Counted from the first letter of the stretch, positions 37,387-48,203 are shown. The stretch is DNA of 64,000 nucleotides from Pseudomonas sp. RIT-PI-AD (GCF_025642785.1 NZ_JANZKU010000008.1:62001-126000), one strand, 5' to 3'. Numbers and translations: made by a program. The notes: a model not told the origin generated them from the sequence alone.

Positions 37387-38505
37387 ATGCCTCGCCCCTT
37401 CACGCGTATGCCCGAGCCTTGGGCCTTCGTCCGCCACTTCACGCCCAACTGGTTCGCCATGACCATGGGCACCGGGGTCTTCGCCCTGGTGGTGGCCGGC
37501 CTGCCCTGGCGCTTCCCGGGGCAGGGCTATCTGGCGGAAGGATTGTGGCTGTTCAACCTGGGCCTGTTTGCCTGTTTCGCACTGCTCTTCCTCGCCCGCC
37601 TGCTGGTGTTCCGCGAGACCCTGGCGCCGATGCTGCTGCATCCGGTGCAGTCGATGTTCCTCGGCGCGATCCCCATGGGCCTGGCCACCCTGATCAACGG
37701 CCTGGTGCTGTTCGGCGGTCCGCGTGGCGGCGCGGGGGTTTACGCGCTGGCCCAGCACCTCTGGTGGTTCGACGCGTGCCTGGCGATCGGCTCGGCGATG
37801 CTGGTGCCCTACCTGATGTTCACGCGCCAGGACCACGCCCTGGAGAAGCTCACCGCCGTCTGGCTGCTGCCGATCGTCGCCCCGGAAGTGGCGGCGGCCA
37901 GCGCCGGCCTGCTGGTGCCGCACCTGGAGCCGGCCGCGGCGCGGCGGATGCTGGTGATGGGCTACCTGATGTGGGGCATGTCCCTCAGCCTGGCGTTTTC
38001 CCTGGTGACGCTGGTGCTGCTGCGGCTGGCCCTGCACAAATTGCCGGATACCGATTTCGCCGCCACCAGTTGGCTGCCCCTGGGGCCCCTCGCCACCGGT
38101 TGCCTGGGGTTGCTGACCCTGGGCCGCGATGCGCCCCTCGCGTTCGCCGGCACCTCCCTGCAGGCGGCGGCCGAGCTGGCGCGGGGGTTCGGTCTGGTCG
38201 GCGGGCTGGCGTTGTGGGGCGCGGGGCTCTGGTGGCTGGTGATGGCCATGCTGTTCACCCATCGCTACATGCGCCAGCGCATGGCGTTCAACCTCGGCTG
38301 GTGGGGCTTCACCTTTCCGCTCGGGGTCTTCGCCCTGGCCACCTTCGAACTGCACCGGCTCACTGGGCTGGACGCCTTCGCCTGGCTCGGCAGCGGGCTC
38401 GGGCTGCTGCTGGCGGCCGTCTGGCTGCTGGTCCTGCGGCGAACCTTGGGCGGCATCTGGCATGGCGAACTGTTCCAGGCACCTTGCCTGGCGGGCGCCA
38501 ACTGA
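37387..38505 (+). CDS. TDT-family transporter (TehA/SLAC1-like)
   Basis: This 372-residue inner-membrane protein has about ten hydrophobic helices. The start [20 protein letters not shown] carries the NWFAxTMGTG motif of the tellurite-resistance/dicarboxylate transporter (TDT) family, which includes sulfite exporters, malate carriers and Teh[21 protein letters not shown] and [18 protein letters not shown] are typical later helices. The start at 37387 has GGAG 6 bases upstream; an in-frame ATG at 37321 would overlap the presumed operator. Divergent LysR gene: probable dedicated regulator. Sulfite or another small anion is a reasonable but unproven substrate. Confidence 0.9.
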   Translation: MPRPFTRMPEPWAFVRHFTPNWFAMTMGTGVFALVVAGLPWRFPGQGYLAEGLWLFNLGLFACFALLFLARLLVFRETLAPMLLHPVQSMFLGAIPMGLATLINGLVLFGGPRGGAGVYALAQHLWWFDACLAIGSAMLVPYLMFTRQDHALEKLTAVWLLPIVAPEVAAASAGLLVPHLEPAAARRMLVMGYLMWGMSLSLAFSLVTLVLLRLALHKLPDTDFAATSWLPLGPLATGCLGLLTLGRDAPLAFAGTSLQAAAELARGFGLVGGLALWGAGLWWLVMAMLFTHRYMRQRMAFNLGWWGFTFPLGVFALATFELHRLTGLDAFAWLGSGLGLLLAAVWLLVLRRTLGGIWHGELFQAPCLAGAN

Positions 38506-38662
38506 GACGGCGAAGCGGGCCCACAGGGGCGGTCTCCGGCCGTCCGGACGGGGGCGCGGCCGGTTGCAGAACCGCCGATGGGAATCCGGTCATTGCGGGG
38601 GCCGGTCGCGCTGGGCGAAAATAGCCGCCCTTTTCAAGCGATACCCCTGCAGGAGATCAGCG

Positions 38663-40660
38663 ATGCCCAGCCGTCGTGAGCGTGCCAATGCCATTCGTGC
38701 CCTGAGCATGGATGCCGTGCAGAAAGCCAACAGCGGCCACCCGGGTGCCCCCATGGGCATGGCGGACATCGCCGAAGTGCTCTGGCGCGACTACCTCAAG
38801 CACAACCCGGGCAACCCGCACTGGGCCGACCGCGACCGCTTCGTGCTGTCCAACGGCCACGGCTCGATGCTGATCTACTCGCTGCTGCACCTGACCGGCT
38901 ACGACCTGTCCATCGACGACCTGAAGAATTTCCGCCAACTGCACAGCAAGACCCCGGGCCACCCGGAGTTCGGCTACGCGCCGGGCGTAGAGACCACCAC
39001 CGGGCCGCTGGGGCAGGGCATCGCCAACGCCGTCGGCTTCGCCCTGGCGGAAAAGATCATGGCCGCCCAGTTCAACCGCGACGGCCACGCCATCGTCGAC
39101 CACCACACCTACGTGTTCCTCGGCGACGGCTGCATGATGGAGGGCATCTCCCACGAAGTCTGCTCCCTGGCCGGCACCCTCGGCCTGGGCAAGCTGATCG
39201 CCTTCTACGACGACAACGGCATTTCCATCGACGGCGAGGTCCACGGCTGGTTCACCGACGACACGCCCAAGCGTTTCGAGGCCTATGGCTGGCAGGTGAT
39301 CCGCAACGTCGACGGGCACGACGCCGAAGAGATCAAGACCGCCATCGAGACCGCGCGCAAGAGCGAGCAACCTACGCTGATCTGCTGCAAGACCATCATC
39401 GGCTTCGGTTCGCCGAACAAGCAGGGCAAGGAAGAAAGCCATGGCGCCGCCCTCGGGGTCGACGAGATCGCCCTGACCCGCGCCGCCCTCGGCTGGAACC
39501 ATGCCCCCTTCGAGGTGCCGGCCGACCTCTATGCCGAGTGGAGCGCCAAGGAAGCCGGCATCGCCGCCGAGGCCGAGTGGAACCAGCGCTTCGCCGCCTA
39601 TTCCGCCGCCTACCCGGAACTGGCCAACGAGTTCGTCCGGCGCATGGCCGGCGAATTGCCGGCGGACTTCTCCGAGAAGGCCTCCGCCTTCATCCGTGCG
39701 GTGGCCGACAAGGGCGAGACCATCGCCAGCCGCAAGGCCAGCCAGAACTGCCTGAACGCCTTCGGCCCGCTGCTGCCAGAGCTGCTCGGCGGTTCCGCCG
39801 ACCTGGCTGGCTCCAACCTGACCCTGTGGAAGGGCTGCAAGCCGGTGGTGCAGGAAGACGCCTCGGGCAACTACATGTACTACGGCGTGCGCGAGTTCGG
39901 CATGAGCGCGATCATGAACGGCCTCGCCCTGCACGGCGGCCTGATCCCCTACGGCGCGACCTTCCTGATGTTCATGGAGTACGCGCGCAACGCGGTGCGC
40001 ATGTCGGCGCTGATGAAGCAACGCGTGCTCTACGTGTTCACCCATGACTCCATCGGCCTGGGCGAGGACGGCCCGACTCACCAGCCGGTCGAGCAACTGA
40101 CCAGTCTGCGCACCACGCCCAACCTGGACACCTGGCGCCCGGCCGACGCGGTGGAAGCCGCGGTGGCCTGGAAACACGCCATCGAGCGCAAGGACGGTCC
40201 GAGCGCGCTGATCTTCTCCCGGCAGAACCTGCCGCATAACCTGCGCGACCACGAGACCGAAAGCGCCATCGCCCGCGGCGGCTACGTGCTCAAGGGCTGC
40301 GTCGGCGAGCCGGAGCTGATCCTCATCGCCACCGGCTCGGAAGTCGGCCTGGCCATGGCCGCCTACGACAAGCTGACCGAGCAGGGCCGCCAGGTGCGCG
40401 TGGTGTCGATGCCGTCGACCAGCGTGTTCGACGCCCAGGACGCCAGCTACAAACAGTCGGTGCTGCCGGTGGAAGTCGGCGCACGGATCGCCATCGAAGC
40501 CGCCCATGCCGATTACTGGTACAAGTACGTCGGCCTCGAGGGACGCGTGATCGGCATGACCGGCTACGGCGAATCGGCTCCGGCCGGCGCGCTGTTCGAG
40601 CATTTCGGCTTCACCGTCGAGAACGTCCTGGCGACCGCCGAAGAGCTGCTGGAAGACTGA
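38663..40660 (+). CDS. tktA: Transketolase
   Basis: This 665-residue thiamine-diphosphate enzyme of the pentose phosphate pathway has all its hallmarks. [20 protein letters not shown] and [20 protein letters not shown] lie in the N-terminal third. [20 protein letters not shown] and [13 protein letters not shown] form the ThDP/metal site. [20 protein letters not shown] is the transketolase signature in the middle domain. A perfect AGGAG site lies 8 bases before the ATG. It heads the tktA-epd-pgk-fda group, the same order as in P. aeruginosa, though the terminator at 40715 separates it at least partly from epd. Confidence 0.98.
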   Translation: MPSRRERANAIRALSMDAVQKANSGHPGAPMGMADIAEVLWRDYLKHNPGNPHWADRDRFVLSNGHGSMLIYSLLHLTGYDLSIDDLKNFRQLHSKTPGHPEFGYAPGVETTTGPLGQGIANAVGFALAEKIMAAQFNRDGHAIVDHHTYVFLGDGCMMEGISHEVCSLAGTLGLGKLIAFYDDNGISIDGEVHGWFTDDTPKRFEAYGWQVIRNVDGHDAEEIKTAIETARKSEQPTLICCKTIIGFGSPNKQGKEESHGAALGVDEIALTRAALGWNHAPFEVPADLYAEWSAKEAGIAAEAEWNQRFAAYSAAYPELANEFVRRMAGELPADFSEKASAFIRAVADKGETIASRKASQNCLNAFGPLLPELLGGSADLAGSNLTLWKGCKPVVQEDASGNYMYYGVREFGMSAIMNGLALHGGLIPYGATFLMFMEYARNAVRMSALMKQRVLYVFTHDSIGLGEDGPTHQPVEQLTSLRTTPNLDTWRPADAVEAAVAWKHAIERKDGPSALIFSRQNLPHNLRDHETESAIARGGYVLKGCVGEPELILIATGSEVGLAMAAYDKLTEQGRQVRVVSMPSTSVFDAQDASYKQSVLPVEVGARIAIEAAHADYWYKYVGLEGRVIGMTGYGESAPAGALFEHFGFTVENVLATAEELLED

Positions 40661-40714
40661 GTCGAGCGAACCCGCAGGGTGGCGCGGGCCCGGCCCGCGC
40701 CCTCCGACTCCCGA

Positions 40715-40738
40715 GGGGCCGCGTGTTCGCGGCCTTTC
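40715..40738 (+). terminator. Probable tktA terminator
   Basis: GGCCGCG-TGTT-CGCGGCC followed by TTTCCC; a second GC-rich stem (GGCGCGGGCC against GGCCCGCGCC, 40681-40701) precedes it. Short T-tract, so termination may be partial. Confidence 0.6.
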
Positions 40739-40778
40739 CCGTGGCCTACGATTCACGCTCGACCGACGCGGAATGCCC

Positions 40779-41837
40779 ATGTCCAAGCCTGCCTACAAAG
40801 TCGCCCTGAACGGTTACGGCCGCATCGGCCGTTGCGTGTTGCGCGCGCTCTACGAGCGGGGCGCCGGCGCCGGTTTCGAAATCGTCGCGCTGAACGACCT
40901 GGCGGACCAGGCCAGCCTGGAATACCTCACCCGCTTCGATTCCACCCACGGCCGTTTCCCCGGCGACGTGCACGTGGAAGGCGATTGCCTGCACATCAAC
41001 GGCGATTGCGTGAAGGTGCTGCGCAGCGCCACCCCGGAAGGCATCGACTGGTCCGCGCTGGGCATCGACCTGGTGCTGGAGTGCTCCGGCGCCTACCACA
41101 CCCGCGCCGACGGCCAGCGGTTCCTCGATGCCGGGGCGCCGCGGGTGCTGTTCTCGCAGCCGATGGCCAGCGAGGCGGACATCGACGCCACCCTGGTCTA
41201 CGGGGTCAACCACCAGGACCTGCGCGGCCACGAGCGGCTGGTGTCCAACGCGTCCTGCACCACCAACTGCGGCGTGCCGCTGCTCAAGGTGCTGAACGAA
41301 GCGATCGGCCTGGACTATGTGTCGATCACCACCATCCACTCGGCGATGAACGACCAGCCGGTGATCGACGCCTATCACCACGAGGATCTGCGCCGCACGC
41401 GCTCGGCCTTCCAGTCGGTGATCCCAGTGTCCACTGGTCTGGCGCGGGGCATCGAGCGCCTGCTGCCGGAACTCTCCGGGCGTATCCAGGCCAAAGCGGT
41501 GCGTGTACCCACGGTGAACGTGTCCGCGCTGGATATCACCCTGCAAACGGCGCGCGATACCACCGCCGAGGAGGTCAACCGGGTGCTGCGCGAGGCCTCG
41601 CGGCACGGCCCGCTGCAGGGGTTGCTGGCCTACACCGAGTTGCCCCACGCCAGTTGCGATTTCAACCACGACCCCCATTCGGCGATCGTCGACGGCAGTC
41701 AGACCCGTGTCTCCGGCCCCCGGCTGGTGAACCTGCTGGCCTGGTTCGATAACGAATGGGGCTTCGCCAACCGTATGCTCGACGTCGCCGGCCATTACCT
41801 GCGCGTCGCAGCCCCGACAACAGCCCCAAAGGACTGA
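40779..41837 (+). CDS. epd: D-erythrose-4-phosphate dehydrogenase (GAPDH family)
   Basis: This 352-residue protein of the glyceraldehyde-3-phosphate dehydrogenase family has the NAD-binding start [18 protein letters not shown], the catalytic [20 protein letters not shown] and the C-terminal [19 protein letters not shown]. Position between tktA and pgk fits Epd, which supplies 4-phosphoerythronate for pyridoxal phosphate synthesis. A role as a glycolytic GAPDH cannot be excluded from sequence. ATGs lie at 40773 and 40779; the GGA ribosome site touches the first, so the second is favoured. It ends 5 bases before pgk. Confidence 0.93.
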   Translation: MSKPAYKVALNGYGRIGRCVLRALYERGAGAGFEIVALNDLADQASLEYLTRFDSTHGRFPGDVHVEGDCLHINGDCVKVLRSATPEGIDWSALGIDLVLECSGAYHTRADGQRFLDAGAPRVLFSQPMASEADIDATLVYGVNHQDLRGHERLVSNASCTTNCGVPLLKVLNEAIGLDYVSITTIHSAMNDQPVIDAYHHEDLRRTRSAFQSVIPVSTGLARGIERLLPELSGRIQAKAVRVPTVNVSALDITLQTARDTTAEEVNRVLREASRHGPLQGLLAYTELPHASCDFNHDPHSAIVDGSQTRVSGPRLVNLLAWFDNEWGFANRMLDVAGHYLRVAAPTTAPKD

Positions 41838-41842
41838 ATTCC

Positions 41843-43000
41843 ATGACCGTGCTGAAGATGACCGACCTCGATCTCCAGGGTAAGCGCGTGCTGATCCGCG
41901 AAGATCTCAACGTGCCGGTGAAGGATGGCGTGGTGAAGAGCGATGCGCGCATCCTCGCCGCGTTGCCGAGCATTCGCCTGGCCCTGGAGAAGGGCGCCGC
42001 GGTGATGGTCTGCTCGCACCTCGGGCGTCCCACCGAAGGCGAATACTCCGAAGAGAACAGCCTCAAGCCGGTGGCCGACTACCTGAGTCGCGCCCTCGGC
42101 CGCGACGTGCCGCTGCTGGCGGACTACCTCGACGGCGTCGAGGTGGAACCTGGCCAGGTGGTGCTGTTCGAGAACGTGCGTTTCAACAAGGGCGAGAAGA
42201 AGGACGACGACGAGCTGGCGCAGCGCTACGCCAAGCTGTGCGACGTGTTCGTCATGGATGCCTTCGGCACTGCCCACCGCGCCGAGGGCTCGACCCACGG
42301 CGTGGCCAAGTTCGCCAAGATCGCCGCGGCCGGCCCATTGCTGGCGGCCGAGCTGGAGGCCCTGGGCAAGGCCCTGCGCGCCCCGGAAAAACCCATGACG
42401 GCGATCGTCGCCGGGTCCAAGGTGTCCACCAAGCTCGACGTGCTCAACAGCCTGAGCGGCATCTGCGACCAGTTGATCGTTGGCGGCGGCATCGCCAACA
42501 CCTTCCTCGCCGCGGCTGGCTACAAGGTCGGCAAGTCGCTCTACGAGGCGGACCTGCTGGACACCGCCAAGGCCATCGCCGCCAAGGTCAGCGTGCCGCT
42601 GCCGGTGGACGTGGTGGTGGCCAAGGCGTTCGCCGAGGATGCCGAGGCGACGGTCAAGGCCATCGCCGACGTCGCCGACGACGACATGATCCTCGACATC
42701 GGCCCACAGACCGCCGCGCAGTTCGCCGAACTGCTCAAGGCCGCCAAGACCATCCTGTGGAACGGCCCGGTCGGTGTGTTCGAGTTCGATCAGTTCGGCA
42801 ACGGTACCCGCACTTTGGCGCTGGCCATCGCGGACAGCCCGGCCTTCTCCATCGCCGGCGGCGGCGATACCCTGGCGGCCATCGACAAATATGGCGTCGG
42901 CGAGCGAATTTCCTATATTTCCACCGGCGGCGGCGCCTTCCTCGAATTCGTCGAGGGCAAGGTCCTGCCGGCGGTCGAGGTGCTCGAACGGCGCGGGTGA
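41843..43000 (+). CDS. pgk: Phosphoglycerate kinase
   Basis: This 385-residue glycolytic enzyme transfers phosphate between 1,3-bisphosphoglycerate and ADP. Its features are [20 protein letters not shown] (substrate-binding N-domain), [32 protein letters not shown], and the nucleotide-binding C-domain with [20 protein letters not shown] and [19 protein letters not shown]. The AAGGA site lies within the end of epd, 5 bases upstream, which indicates coupled expression. Two small lipoprotein genes and fda follow. Confidence 0.98.
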   Translation: MTVLKMTDLDLQGKRVLIREDLNVPVKDGVVKSDARILAALPSIRLALEKGAAVMVCSHLGRPTEGEYSEENSLKPVADYLSRALGRDVPLLADYLDGVEVEPGQVVLFENVRFNKGEKKDDDELAQRYAKLCDVFVMDAFGTAHRAEGSTHGVAKFAKIAAAGPLLAAELEALGKALRAPEKPMTAIVAGSKVSTKLDVLNSLSGICDQLIVGGGIANTFLAAAGYKVGKSLYEADLLDTAKAIAAKVSVPLPVDVVVAKAFAEDAEATVKAIADVADDDMILDIGPQTAAQFAELLKAAKTILWNGPVGVFEFDQFGNGTRTLALAIADSPAFSIAGGGDTLAAIDKYGVGERISYISTGGGAFLEFVEGKVLPAVEVLERRG

Positions 43001-43066
43001 GACCGGCCAAACGATGGCGGGAGGTCGTGGTCCTTACCTTAAGGACCATAGACAGGAGTTCTCGCC

Positions 43067-43261
43067 ATGCGTAACGCGCTCGTATTCTTCACCCTTTGTT
43101 TCAGCTTGGCCGGTTGCGCGGGCGGTTCGTCCGTCAATACCTGCGAAGTGATCAGCCCCTCGCAGGTGATCCTGCCTTCGAACCAGGACGATCAACGGGT
43201 CGAGGCGCAGAGTACCGGCGACCCGACCGGCAGCGGTCAGGCGGAACAGCGTTGCCCCTAA
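43067..43261 (+). CDS. Small putative lipoprotein
   Basis: This 64-residue protein has a lipoprotein signal peptide (MRNALVFFTLCFSLAGC; lipobox LAGC near residue 17) and a short, polar, probably unstructured tail ending in C-P. A good CAGGAG site lies 11 bases before the ATG. It sits between pgk and the MliC-like gene on the same strand. Function unknown; the tail's VILPSNQDDQRVEAQSTGD shows no known motif. Confidence 0.75.
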   Translation: MRNALVFFTLCFSLAGCAGGSSVNTCEVISPSQVILPSNQDDQRVEAQSTGDPTGSGQAEQRCP

Positions 43262-43362
43262 GGCCTGGCCCCGGGCGGCGCGGCGAAAGTCACGAGGGCG
43301 GCATTGCCGGCCTCATCAATGGATGCAGCGCCGGGAACCCGGCGTCCACCGAGGATTGGCGG

Positions 43363-43677
43363 ATGAAAACGGGCATGACCCTGGTGCTTCTCGCGTTGCT
43401 GGCCGGTTGCGCCGGCCAGCGGGACGCCGACGACTGGACCCGCTGGGTTTGCGACAGCGAGGCCGAGGTGCTCTGGCGCTACGTGGATGCCGGGCACTCC
43501 ATCGTCGACCTGCGCTTGGGCGAAGGCGACGTCGTGCATCACCTGGAAAAGGAACCGGCGGCCTCTGGCGCCTTCTATACCGACGGACGTCTCGCGTTCG
43601 ACCTGCAAGGCGAACAGGGACTGGTCTACTGGGTCGCCACCGACGACCTGATCGGCCGCGGCTGCAAGGCCCACTGA
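43363..43677 (+). CDS. MliC-like lipoprotein (c-type lysozyme inhibitor family)
   Basis: This 104-residue lipoprotein has lipobox LLAGC at about residues 12-16. The mature part carries the MliC pattern: paired cysteines (WVCDSEAEVLWRYV ... GRGC) and the conserved inhibitory loop, here PAASGAFYTDGRLAFDLQGE, corresponding to the SASGARYxxxxxxxW loop of MliC/PliC proteins. The Arg of SGAR is Phe here. Such proteins block host lysozyme from the outer membrane or periplasm. It lies between pgk and fda, perhaps carried in the same transcript. Activity is uncertain given the loop change. Confidence 0.75.
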   Translation: MKTGMTLVLLALLAGCAGQRDADDWTRWVCDSEAEVLWRYVDAGHSIVDLRLGEGDVVHHLEKEPAASGAFYTDGRLAFDLQGEQGLVYWVATDDLIGRGCKAH

Positions 43678-43824
43678 GGGCCGGCCGTACGAAATCCCGC
43701 GGTCGCGCCTGGCGCGGCCGCATCGGCTCCGGGGCAGGCCCGGCCCGATCGAGTTGAACGAGACCTGCCGCTGCGGCAGGCTTCACATCGAAAACAGCCC
43801 ACCCACTTGGGAGACTGCAAGACA

Positions 43825-44889
43825 ATGGCACTCATCAGCATGCGCCAGATGCTGGATCACGCCGCCGAATTCGGCTATGGCGTACCGGCTTTCAACGTCA
43901 ATAACCTGGAACAGATGCGCGCCATCATGGAAGCGGCCGACAAGACCGATTCCCCGGTGATCGTGCAGGCCTCCGCCGGCGCCCGCAAATACGCTGGCGC
44001 GCCCTTCCTGCGCCACCTGATCCTCGCCGCCATCGAAGAATTCCCGCACATCCCGGTGTGCATGCACCAGGACCACGGCACCAGCCCGGCGGTCTGCCAG
44101 CGCTCGATCCAGCTGGGCTTCAGCTCGGTGATGATGGACGGCTCGCTGCGCGAGGACGGCAAGACCCCGGCGGACTACGAGTACAACGTGCGCGTCACCC
44201 AGGAAACCGTCGCCATGGCCCATGCCTGCGGCGTGTCCGTGGAAGGCGAGCTGGGTTGCCTGGGCTCCCTGGAAACCGGCCAGGCCGGTGAAGAGGATGG
44301 CATCGGCGCGGAAGGCACCCTGGACCACAGCCAGATGCTCACCGACCCGGAGGAAGCCGCGGACTTCGTCAAGAAGACCCAGGTAGACGCCCTGGCCATC
44401 GCCATCGGCACCAGCCACGGCGCCTACAAGTTCACCAAGCCGCCCACCGGCGACATCCTCGCCATCGACCGGATCAAGGCGATCCATACCCGCATCCCCA
44501 ACACCCACCTGGTGATGCACGGTTCGTCCTCGGTGCCACAGGACTGGCTGGCGATCATCAACGAGTTCGGTGGCGACATCAAAGAGACCTACGGCGTCCC
44601 GGTGGAGGAGATCGTCGAGGGCATCAAGTACGGCGTGCGCAAGGTGAACATCGACACCGACCTGCGCCTGGCGTCCACCGGGGCGATCCGCCGCTTCATG
44701 GCGAAGAACCCCAGCGAGTTCGACCCGCGCAAATACCTGGCGAAGACCGTCGAGGCCATGCGCGACATCTGCATCGCCCGCTACGAGGCGTTCGGCACCG
44801 CCGGGCACGCGTCGAAGATCAAGGCGATCTCCCTGGACGACATGTACCTGCGCTATGCCAAGGGCGAGTTGAAACCCCAGGTCAACTGA
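43825..44889 (+). CDS. fda: Fructose-1,6-bisphosphate aldolase, class II
   Basis: This 354-residue zinc-dependent aldolase is of the class IIB type and the same length as P. aeruginosa Fda. Features: [20 protein letters not shown], the zinc ligand region [39 protein letters not shown] (signature with the acidic ligand), [14 protein letters not shown] (zinc His) and [20 protein letters not shown] (phosphate site). The enzyme serves mainly gluconeogenesis in pseudomonads. An in-frame start six codons upstream is less likely. A strong terminator follows, closing the carbon-metabolism block. Confidence 0.98.
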   Translation: MALISMRQMLDHAAEFGYGVPAFNVNNLEQMRAIMEAADKTDSPVIVQASAGARKYAGAPFLRHLILAAIEEFPHIPVCMHQDHGTSPAVCQRSIQLGFSSVMMDGSLREDGKTPADYEYNVRVTQETVAMAHACGVSVEGELGCLGSLETGQAGEEDGIGAEGTLDHSQMLTDPEEAADFVKKTQVDALAIAIGTSHGAYKFTKPPTGDILAIDRIKAIHTRIPNTHLVMHGSSSVPQDWLAIINEFGGDIKETYGVPVEEIVEGIKYGVRKVNIDTDLRLASTGAIRRFMAKNPSEFDPRKYLAKTVEAMRDICIARYEAFGTAGHASKIKAISLDDMYLRYAKGELKPQVN

Positions 44890-44906
44890 GCCGCGCGTTA
44901 CCGAAG

Positions 44907-44929
44907 AGCCCGCCGCGCGCGGGCTTTTT
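44907..44929 (+). terminator. fda terminator
   Basis: AGCCCGC-CGCGC-GCGGGCT followed by TTTTC, 18 bases after the fda stop. Confidence 0.9.
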
Positions 44930-45038
44930 CGTGTCCGCGTAGCACGTCCCGCGCCGTCCTGCGCGACGGCCGGCGAGGGTTGCGACGGTTTTCGCAGAAT
45001 TGGAACCCGAGTACCAATTTCGTCGAGAAATAGGTACG

Positions 45039-45058
45039 AACGTGCTGTTTTGCACGTT
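45039..45058. promoter_or_regulatory. Palindrome upstream of the collagenase gene
   Basis: AACGTGC-TGTTTT-GCACGTT, 7-bp perfect arms, 60 bases before the collagenase ATG in an AT-richer patch. Its size and position suggest an operator. TTGG-N10-CCAA-type symmetry also occurs just upstream at 45000-45017. Confidence 0.4.
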
Positions 45059-45117
45059 GCGCGATTCGTCATTTGGCTAGGCTCCCGGCTCCCACAACCA
45101 GAGAGCGGAGCCTTCCC

Positions 45118-47553
45118 ATGCTCAAGGAAACCTCTTTCATGCTGTGCCGCGGCGCCTTGCTGATCGGCCTCAGCCCCTTCGCCGTGGCGATCGCCCAGGC
45201 CAACCAGGCCCCCGAGGTTCGCGGCCACGCCGAGTACATCGCCGCCGGGCAGCCCCACAGCAGCTGGATCTGGGCGCGCGACGCCGATCTGGACCGCATC
45301 ACCTACGCCATCACCCGGCAACCGCGTTCCGGCAGCCTGACCCTGGACTGGAACACCGGACGCTACCGCTACACCCCCAGCGCCGAGGCCGGCCACGATT
45401 CCTTCGAGTACCGCGCCACCGACGGCCAGGCCTGGTCGGACACCGCCACCGTGCAATTGACCCTGCTGGCGCAGGATGGCCGCGACGGCAATCGCGCGCC
45501 GGTGGCGAGCGACCAGACCCAGCGGGTCGATGCCAGCCGCGAAGTGACCGGTCAACTGATCGCCCGCGACGCCGATGGCGATGCGCTGAGCTATGCGGTG
45601 ATCGACTGGCCGCGCTTGGGCTCGCTGCGGCTCGACGTGCAGACCGGCCAGTACCGCTACCGCGCCGCCCGCGACGAGGACGGCCAGGACAGCTTCGCTT
45701 TCCGCGTCAGCGACGGCCGCGCCCATTCCAGCATCCTCCAGGTCCGGCTCGACCTGCACGCCTCGGGTTCCGCCGAGCCCGAGCCGCCGCAGGACCCGCC
45801 GCTCGATCCGACGCTGCACAGCAAGGACGACTTCTCCCCGCTGGTGCGCGAAGTGCTGGACAACGAGTTCTTCGTCGAAACCTTCGACCACCGCAAGGCC
45901 GGGCGACTGGAGGACGTACTGGCGGCCATCGACTTCCTCGCCCGCCAGCAGGCGATGGAGGACCCGGACCTGGACCGCCTGCTGTACTTCCTGCGGGCCT
46001 ACAACTACTACCACGGCCTGGGCAAGGCCGATCCGGCGCAGCAGGCGATGATCGAGCGGGCGCTCTACCAAGTGGCGCAGATGAAGGACCTGCTGGTCTA
46101 CCAGGCGGCCTCCGGCGCGGTGCTCGAAGGCTACGTGGTGGCTCTCGGCGGCCTCGCCTCGGGCGAGGGCAGCGCGGCGCTGGTGCGTCACTTGCCGCGC
46201 CTGCTGGCGCTGCTCGAGCACCTGGATGCGGTGCCGACGCTCAGCGCCGAGAACAGCTACGCCGACGCGGTGTTCGAGACCCTCAACCTGTTCGATCGCT
46301 TCGGCTACGCCACCGGCGCGCTGCGCGAGGCGGTGGCGGCGGAGCCGCGCTTCCTCGAGGCCATCGCGCGGCTGGGCAGCGGTCACAACGCGTTGTGGCG
46401 CAACAATGACGGCTTCATCGTGATGAACGCCATCGAGGCCCTGGGCAAGCTCCACGGCCTTGGCGACGCGGCCTGGGGCGCGCAGGCCGACCAGGCGGCG
46501 CGACGGGTGATGCAGGCTCACCTGGGCGGCGGCAAGCTCGACGATCTGGAGCTGAAGAGCAACTTCCGCAGCTATTACGTCGAGTTCGCCTACCGCGACG
46601 ACGTGGAAAACAGTTGTTCCAGCCGGTTCGAGGGGCTCTGCCACCGCTTCGAGATCGGCGAGGTGTTGCCGCAGACCCACGTCTGCGGGCCCACCCTGAA
46701 GGTCCGCGCGCAGAAACTCGATGCGCCCCATCTCACCCAGATCTGCCAGAGCCTGGCGACCCAGGAGCAGGACTTCCACCGCATCATGCAGACCGGCAAC
46801 CAGCCGGTGGCCGACGACTACAACCAGGCCCTGGAACTGGTGGTGTTCTCCAGCGCCGAGCAGTACCAGAAGTACGCCGGCCTGCTGTATGGCGTCAGCA
46901 CCGACAACGGCGGCATCTACATCGAGGGCGACCCGGCCGACCCGGCCAACCAGGCGCGTTTCTTCGCCTATGAGCGGGCCACCCCGACCTGGCAGGTATG
47001 GAACCTCAACCACGAATACGTGCATTACCTGGACGGGCGCTTCGACCAGTACGGTCCCTTCGGCCATTACCCGCTGAACCTGACCACCTGGTGGTCCGAG
47101 GGCCTGGCCGAATACCTCGCCTGGGGCGATGCCTTCCCCCGTGGTCTGGACGACATCAGCCAGAGCGAGCCCTCCCAGCGTCCGGGGGTCAAGGAGATCC
47201 TCAACCTGTCCTACGAGAGCGGCAGCAGCATGGTCTACCACTGGTCCTACACCCTGCACCGTTACCTGCAGACCTTCGACCCGCAGCGCCACCTGGCACT
47301 GGCCGGCTACCTGCGGCGCAACGACCTGGCCGGCTACCAGGAGGCCCTGGCCCAGGTGGAACAGGTCCACGGTGGCTACTACCCGGCCTGGCGCGACCAG
47401 TTGATCGCCGACTGGAACAGCCGTCCACGCGCCGCCCGGCAACTCGCCAAGGCGGCCGAGGCCGATAGCCTTCGCGAGGCGCGTCCTCATGCCAGCGCCC
47501 ACCAGCGGCTGCTGGACGAAAAGGCCAGCCTGGCGCGTCCGCCGTTGCGCTGA
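45118..47553 (+). CDS. Secreted M9-family collagenase with N-terminal cadherin-like repeats
   Basis: This 811-residue protein has a signal-like N-terminus (hydrophobic to about residue 27, LSPFAVAIAQA). Two tandem cadherin-like/VCBS repeats follow (about 29-120 and 124-220), each with N-x-AP at the start, DAD(L/G)D and a closing G(H/Q)DSF(E/A)(Y/F)R motif. A Pro-rich linker leads to the M9 N-terminal helical region (about 240-480) and the metalloprotease domain, with the zinc motif HEYVH at 632-636 and WWSEGLAEYLAW near 658-669 as the third-ligand helix. Typical M9 collagenases place accessory PKD/PPC domains at the C-terminus; here the extra domains are N-terminal. It is a stand-alone gene after the fda terminator. 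Likely extracellular collagen or gelatin breakdown. Confidence 0.88.
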   Translation: MLKETSFMLCRGALLIGLSPFAVAIAQANQAPEVRGHAEYIAAGQPHSSWIWARDADLDRITYAITRQPRSGSLTLDWNTGRYRYTPSAEAGHDSFEYRATDGQAWSDTATVQLTLLAQDGRDGNRAPVASDQTQRVDASREVTGQLIARDADGDALSYAVIDWPRLGSLRLDVQTGQYRYRAARDEDGQDSFAFRVSDGRAHSSILQVRLDLHASGSAEPEPPQDPPLDPTLHSKDDFSPLVREVLDNEFFVETFDHRKAGRLEDVLAAIDFLARQQAMEDPDLDRLLYFLRAYNYYHGLGKADPAQQAMIERALYQVAQMKDLLVYQAASGAVLEGYVVALGGLASGEGSAALVRHLPRLLALLEHLDAVPTLSAENSYADAVFETLNLFDRFGYATGALREAVAAEPRFLEAIARLGSGHNALWRNNDGFIVMNAIEALGKLHGLGDAAWGAQADQAARRVMQAHLGGGKLDDLELKSNFRSYYVEFAYRDDVENSCSSRFEGLCHRFEIGEVLPQTHVCGPTLKVRAQKLDAPHLTQICQSLATQEQDFHRIMQTGNQPVADDYNQALELVVFSSAEQYQKYAGLLYGVSTDNGGIYIEGDPADPANQARFFAYERATPTWQVWNLNHEYVHYLDGRFDQYGPFGHYPLNLTTWWSEGLAEYLAWGDAFPRGLDDISQSEPSQRPGVKEILNLSYESGSSMVYHWSYTLHRYLQTFDPQRHLALAGYLRRNDLAGYQEALAQVEQVHGGYYPAWRDQLIADWNSRPRAARQLAKAAEADSLREARPHASAHQRLLDEKASLARPPLR

Positions 47554-47690
47554 CGGGCACGCGGGACGCGGTTCATCCGCGCCCCGCGGCCGAGGGTGTG
47601 AACGCCGTCCGGGTAGCCATCGGCTGCCCGGCGGCCCATGGCGGGGCGATTCGGCTAAACTGCCGCCCCCGACCGTTTCGCCCGCCGATC

Positions 47691-48185
47691 ATGACCGCGC
47701 TGACCTACCTCTCCGCCTATCCCGCTTCCGTCCAGGACCAGGTCCGCCGGCTGATCGCCGAAGGCCGCCTGGAGGATTATCTGCAGCGCCGCTACCCGGC
47801 CCGGCACGAAATCCAGAGCGACAAGGCCCTGTATGCCTACACGGCGGCGCTGAAGCAGGAGCATCTGCGCAACGCGCCGGCGCTGGACAAGGTGCTCTAC
47901 GACAACAAGCTCGACGTGGTGCAGCGCGCGCTCGGCCTGCATACCGCGGTCTCGCGGGTGCAGGGCGGCAAGTTGAAGGCGAAGAAGGAAATCCGGATCG
48001 CCTCGCTGTTCAAGGACGCGGCGCCCGAGTTCCTGCAGATGATCGTGGTTCACGAGCTGGCCCATTTGAAGGAGTTCGCCCACAACAAGGCGTTCTACCA
48101 GCTCTGCGAGTACATGCTACCGGGCTATCACCAGTACGAGTTCGATGCCCGGGTCTACCTCACCTGGCGCGACTTGCGGGCTTGA
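47691..48185 (+). CDS. YgjP-like metal-dependent hydrolase (DUF45/M48 type)
   Basis: This 164-residue protein of the YgjP/WLM metallopeptidase-like family has the zinc motif VVHELAHLKEFAHNKAFYQL (HELAH plus a downstream His), followed by CEYMLPGYHQYEFDARVYL. Upstream is VQGGKLKAKKEIRIASLF, in the place of the family's usual S(R/K)WGS strand. The family is linked to SprT-type proteases. Its cellular role is not established. A longer in-frame start at 47598 would add 31 residues of poor composition and is rejected. It is convergent with the PL7 gene, with an 18-base gap. Confidence 0.85.
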   Translation: MTALTYLSAYPASVQDQVRRLIAEGRLEDYLQRRYPARHEIQSDKALYAYTAALKQEHLRNAPALDKVLYDNKLDVVQRALGLHTAVSRVQGGKLKAKKEIRIASLFKDAAPEFLQMIVVHELAHLKEFAHNKAFYQLCEYMLPGYHQYEFDARVYLTWRDLRA

Positions 48186-48203
48186 GTCCCATAAGTCGGG
48201 CCC

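Noticed and set aside
38657-40786. Minus-strand frame of 709 codons opposite tktA
   Set aside because: Shadow of the transketolase gene, which is complete and has a perfect ribosome site on the plus strand.
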